The position numbers and the translations under genes were made by a program. A DNA stretch of 64,000 bases from Lanius collurio (Eukaryota > Chordata > Aves > Passeriformes > Laniidae), in assembly GCA_020086605.1 (NCBI GenBank), contig JACBWW010000004.1, positions 8,712,436-8,776,435 of the forward strand, given 5' to 3'. This document shows positions 59,501 through 64,000 of this stretch, piece after piece; within the stretch, counting starts at the first letter, position 1, and the number at the start of each line of letters is the position of its first letter. Under the pieces are notes generated by a model. That model made no database searches and was not told where the DNA came from. It saw nothing but the letters and a program-made list of their open reading frames with translations.

Positions 59501-62500
59501 TCCAAGACGACTGATCCAGCTGGCAGTGCCCATACTCAGCCCCAACACTCACAATGGAGCACAGCCCTTCCCAGCCTTCAGGTCCCTTTTTCTTATCAGT
59601 AGCTTAGTAGCTCGTTCTCCTGTTAACTCTTTCAGAGAAGCAAGAAGCTGAAAAGTCTAACTGAGAGCATAAATATTCTTTTAAAAGCAGACCTTCAAAT
59701 AATGAAAAGTACAGGGCTGTGAAAGGCTTCTGATGACATCCAGGGGGACTGCAGCCCAACCCCAGACCTTGGGCAAACCCAGAACTGAGCCATCCTTCTT
59801 CTGATGGAACAGTGAGACCTCCCTTCCTCTAAGGATGTTTTTCTTTTGAAAACAGTTTCTGGCTCCTTTTTTACCTACTTACTTCTTTGTTGCCACAGAG
59901 TGGCTGAAAACAGCTGTGGTTCTAAGTGGCTGTGAGTCCTGGCTGTAAAACCTGGATATGTGTGAAGATTTTTTAAATAAACACACCACTTGTCTGAAAA
60001 GGGGATCAGAAGGCTCAAAGACCAGCAAGTAGTTCAGTAACAGAGGCACCCACGGCTGAAATGCCTTTATGTGGACAAAAGCCCACAGCTACATTTTTGT
60101 GAGTGCTCTGTGTAGAAGGTGGCTTGAACTGGGTACAACTCACAGCTTTACAAGCAGCTACAGAACATGAAAGTGTAAGGAAAAAGAAATTGTAAATTGA
60201 AGAGAGAAAATGGCAGGACAAAATGACAATGACTCTGCTCAGATCCAGTTGTACCCTGGATGACAACTGCATATTTTGCGCACTTAGTATAGTTGGCTCC
60301 ACAAGGCAGTCAGAGGCATAGAGACGCTTTTAGCTAAAGGAGAATACTACCTCTCCCTCAAATCCCTGGGAAATCACTTCTCCAGCACAGAAATAGGTCT
60401 GCCTTAAGCCACGCCAGCCAGCTTTCCAAATCCACTGTGGTCAGAGCTCTGCAGTTCTGAGGCAAACCAGTGGCTTTCATGTTATATAAAAGTTACTGAC
60501 TTTGTGTTTACCACGTGCCTTCTCAGATGCTTCTCGAATCTGGATTGTTTCCAGGGCACATTTTTAGTTGATATATGTTTATAACTTTATAAAGTTTTAA
60601 AAGCTTTGGCAGCTCTGTCAGCCAGAGCTGTGGTGTAGGTCTAGTATGTGTTTATGGAGCCTGAGCTGGGAAGTTTCAAGGGCCTTTATGGACTTGCAGG
60701 TGGAGGTAAGTAGAAGCTGTATCCCACATGAAGAGGAGTTCTTCTGTGTATAAAAAACAAAGTTTTCCTCTATCCACAAATTCCTGACTGAGCTTCACTG
60801 TAATCATTTAAATCACCAGATCCCAGGAAGTGTGCTCCTCCTGGGGACCTGCAGAGCCCCACAGCTCTCTGACTGAACACACAAGCTGTCATCCCCCAGT
60901 ACCACCCTAGGTCTCACAACCCCCTGGCCTTCCTGCAGCCCACGCTGCTTTGCACATGATGACAAGCCTGAGCTGCAGGCCTGGCCTATCCTCCAGATTC
61001 CAGCATGCCTTTTGTGCCATGGCCATGGTCTTCCTCTGCCAGGCAGGAGCGCCCTTTGCATGACTTAACTCTGGCCTTGCTGTGAGTGAATTGTGGCAAA
61101 CCTGACTGGGGAGAAGGAGAATGGAGTATCAGAAAGTCCACTACTACCTTTGGATGCAGAATTTATCCTTAGTTTCAATCTTTTGTCCCACATTCCACCC
61201 CCAAACTTCCCTGGGCTTTTCCTCATGGGTCCTCCTGCTCCCAGCTTTGCTCTGCCCTTGAACAAAACCATAGGCAGGGATATACCCTACTCTGTGAGTA
61301 CCTGGCAGCTGGATCTTAGAAGTCTATTTTTGAAAAAATTATTCTGACATTGCATGATTGCCCTTTCCTATGGGCTACCACACACATTAATATGTGGCTC
61401 TACTGGTTTTACCACCCCAATAGGACAGGCTCTTGAAACCTGATACATAGCTTTTGATGGTAGGCCACAGCTGGCTTCCGGCAGGCAACTCAACAAGCAA
61501 CAGAGATTTTGCATATAAAGCTATTAAAACATTAGGTAATGCAAAGTGCCAACTTCCTTCTGGGCTGCTGCAGCAAGCACTGAGAAGAGGAAGACAGAAG
61601 GTGTTTCTGTAATGACCTAATTACACTTAATACAAAAAAGCATGGCACATCTTCTTGGGGAGGCTTTCTTCAACAGTGATGGATCTAGGAGCGCTGGACT
61701 CTGTAGTATACATCCCTTACAATACCCAAGCATCAGTTTCAAACCATTTCCTGACAAATTAATTTCGCCCTCAAAATTTCAGAAGATGGAGACACACCAC
61801 TTTTGTCTCCCCTCATTACCCTCAGAAAGTGAAGCACAGAGCTATTTTTACTAGCATTACAAAACACCTTACATTTAACCCAAAGTTGTAAAAACAATGG
61901 AAGACTTTTACTGCTCTAATACACTAGGTTGGGCATTGTTATTTCCCTTTCTGAGAAAATATCCTCTATGAATATATATTTAGAACTCTTCCTACAAACT
62001 GATGACCTGATTGCAATCATGGTATTACTAGAAAAATGAGAAATTGTAAATAATTATTTTAAAAGGTAAATATACCTGATCTTTTACTAACGATGCACTA
62101 GAAGCTTCTATAAAAATAGAATATACCATTTTGCAAAGACCAGATCCTCAAAATGCAAAGAAAAGTTATGTCTGTTTAGTGTGCCCACTTGTTCCAAGTG
62201 GAAGGTTTCAGGAATGTAATGGAAGTTCGCACAAGATGTTGTAAATAATTAAGCAATCAAAATATGCTTTTGCACAGAATTCTTTGTTTATAAAATACAA
62301 AGAACTTCTCAGAAGCAGGCTATGAGTTTCACCATTTCTTGAAGAGAGGTGAGAAAGGTTTAAAAACTAATCCAGTCTCAGCAACAGAGACAGGCACTGA
62401 AGCCAGCAGCATATTGACTACCTTGATGGAAGCATTAGGAAGTTTACCTCAGATAAAAAGGCAGAAATGTGTGAACTTCTGCCCTCCATAACACCTACAA

Positions 62501-64000
62501 AGTACTAGCATTATAATTATGTTCTGTTATGTTCTATTCAGTCAACCATCTCGTGTCCACACAGATAATTGTATTTTAACTGCTAAAGGGCTTTGGGAAA
62601 TTAGCAGCCACCTGAATGCTTGGTTGGTGCAGCCCATACATTTGCCATCCTAAGGTGATTAATGTAATTCCAAGCACAGGGCTGGCCAGATGATTAGTTC
62701 AGTGCTACCCCTCATATTTAAAAGCAAATGGACACGAGAAATAATCCAGAACATACACTAGACCTTATTTGTGCCTCATAAAGGACTTTAGAGAAGAACA
62801 TGTATAGTTTCCAGTGCAGATAGATTGCTCCTTGAATTTGACTGAATAGACTGAAGCTGGTTTACTTCACAAGGCCTCCACAGGACATTAACATTGTACC
62901 TAAATAATTTAGCTTGACAATTAATCAAGAAGAAACACTTTTCAGGGCTTGTATGAAGGGCCAGGAGATGAAGTGACATGTGACGCCTGGGAATTTTATA
63001 TGCAATTTAGTACCTGACTTAGCATGTGATGCTGAGCAAGCTGAACTCTGTTTCTGGTGCCCCATTTCCCTTTAAGGGGAAGAGGGTACCTAGTTCCTAG
63101 ATATGAGCTTCTCCTACTGATGCTTAGTGCTTGTAGAATAACTTGGGATCTTTGGAAAAAAGATGTACAAAAACATTATTGATCCCAAATGTTTTGTATA
63201 CTCTGTTGCTGCACTCAATGAAACAATCAAATATAGAACATGTTTCTGCAAAGCCAGCATGTAGAAAATTCTCTATTGTCTCTTTCTGCTTTATCAAGCA
63301 GCCCATAGAATTCTTTAGAGGACCTAGTCAATACTATTTAAAACATCAAGACTCATTTTAAACTCCATGTTCTTTGTAATTTCTCTTTCTCTCAAACAGG
63401 TAATATACTACTGGGAAGAATGCCTTCCCTTCATAATTACAACACACAAAGCTTCACACATGCACATTTCAGGCGAGGCCTAAAATTTTGAAGGCTCTCA
63501 TTATCCTTCTAACACAAAGAGACTTTCTGGGAGACCACTGCTTTTGCAAGAAAGGATGTGTGTTTTGTTTCCACTCGATGTTACAGTAAAATATAATGTC
63601 ATGACCAGCTCACAGACTTACTGGTAATCCATTTCCTGAAAAATCAAATCCACCTATTGTATATGCATGGCTTTATGATAATGCAATGACCCATACAGGA
63701 TAGTCTAGCAGCAACTGGTTCCAACTTGTCCCTGCCAATCATGCAGCTTCCACTGCATGTCTCTTGCAGTCACAGGGCTAGCATGTGCATCTTGACAGCC
63801 CTGGAAATTATTCTAAACCACTTCATCACATTCCAAACCAACACTTATTCTGATTACAAAGTTAATAGCTTGAAATGGACATTCTAGAATTAACCCTGTG
63901 ACCTGCTAAGTCAGTGACAAGGAGACAGCCAAATGTGATGCAGGCACTAGTCTGACTGACAATGCCTGATGATGCCTGAGGCTCCACTGCTAGAAGCAGT
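59501..64000. other. Non-coding stretch, presumed 3' flank
   Basis: No gene or transposon recognised. A short exon-like frame with a strong donor lies at 60613-60705 (see findings). The texture at 62520-62800 (CAGATAATTGTATTTTAAC, GGTGATTAATGTAATTCC, CCAGATGATTAGTTC) is enhancer-like, but weaker than the blocks listed above. Confidence 0.4.

Noticed and set aside
1..64000. CRISPR arrays, tRNA and rRNA genes, prokaryotic operons, DNA-transposon terminal repeats
   Set aside because: Looked for by eye on both strands. No regularly spaced identical repeats, tRNA box patterns, rRNA segments or long terminal inverted repeats were seen.

Overview
The window looks like vertebrate, most likely bird, nuclear DNA. 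It is A+T-rich, sparse in open reading frames, and dominated by non-coding sequence. Its recognisable repeats are the avian set: CR1 LINE retrotransposons (four loci, one ending in the typical CR1 3' terminus and one reduced to that terminus), solo LTRs of endogenous retroviruses including one of an ERVL-like avian type, and a few old MIR-like SINE relics. I see no bacterial features, no operons, no CRISPR array and no tRNA or rRNA gene. The species cannot be fixed from the sequence; a neoavian or songbird genome is my inference.

One host gene is proposed. At 56499-56614 on the + strand a strong splice acceptor opens into a 37-codon frame that ends in TGA, with an AATAAA signal 45 bases downstream. 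The encoded peptide resembles the C-terminal end of the M28B glutamate-carboxypeptidase / transferrin-receptor-like family (pattern DAL...I...AWGE..K..I.V). Together with more than 56 kb without another convincing exon upstream, this best fits the last exon of NAALADL2, a gene known for very large introns. If correct, about 1-56498 is its final intron or introns, and about 56.7-64 kb is its 3' flank. This is inference from a short peptide.

Layout: 1-4.6 kb is plain intron-like sequence. 4.68-5.03 kb is an LTR-like, CpG-rich patch. 10.06-10.61 kb is an ERVL-like solo LTR on the minus strand. 18.1-18.6 and 20.1-20.2 kb hold MIR-like relics. 22.6-23.05 kb is a 5'-truncated CR1. 26.5-27.3 kb is G+T-rich with a decayed 38-bp periodicity. 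28.1-29.0 kb looks like one or two deeply conserved enhancers. 32.07-35.55 kb is a CR1 split by two solo LTRs, with an (ATTCT)n tail. 39.37 kb is a tiny antisense CR1 3' end. 40.8, 44.6-45.1, 50.5-50.8 and 51.0-51.3 kb are further enhancer-like blocks. 46.97-47.91 kb is a CR1 with its 3' end intact. 56.5-56.7 kb is the proposed terminal exon. 59.1-59.5 kb is an isolated CpG-rich patch.

The enhancer-like calls rest on composition and motif clustering only. No alignment could be run. I found no new enzyme system; the most informative observations are the candidate terminal exon, the nested transposon locus, a dense TGACA cluster at 50.6 kb, the nested inverted repeats at 28.8 kb, and the 38-bp periodic patch.
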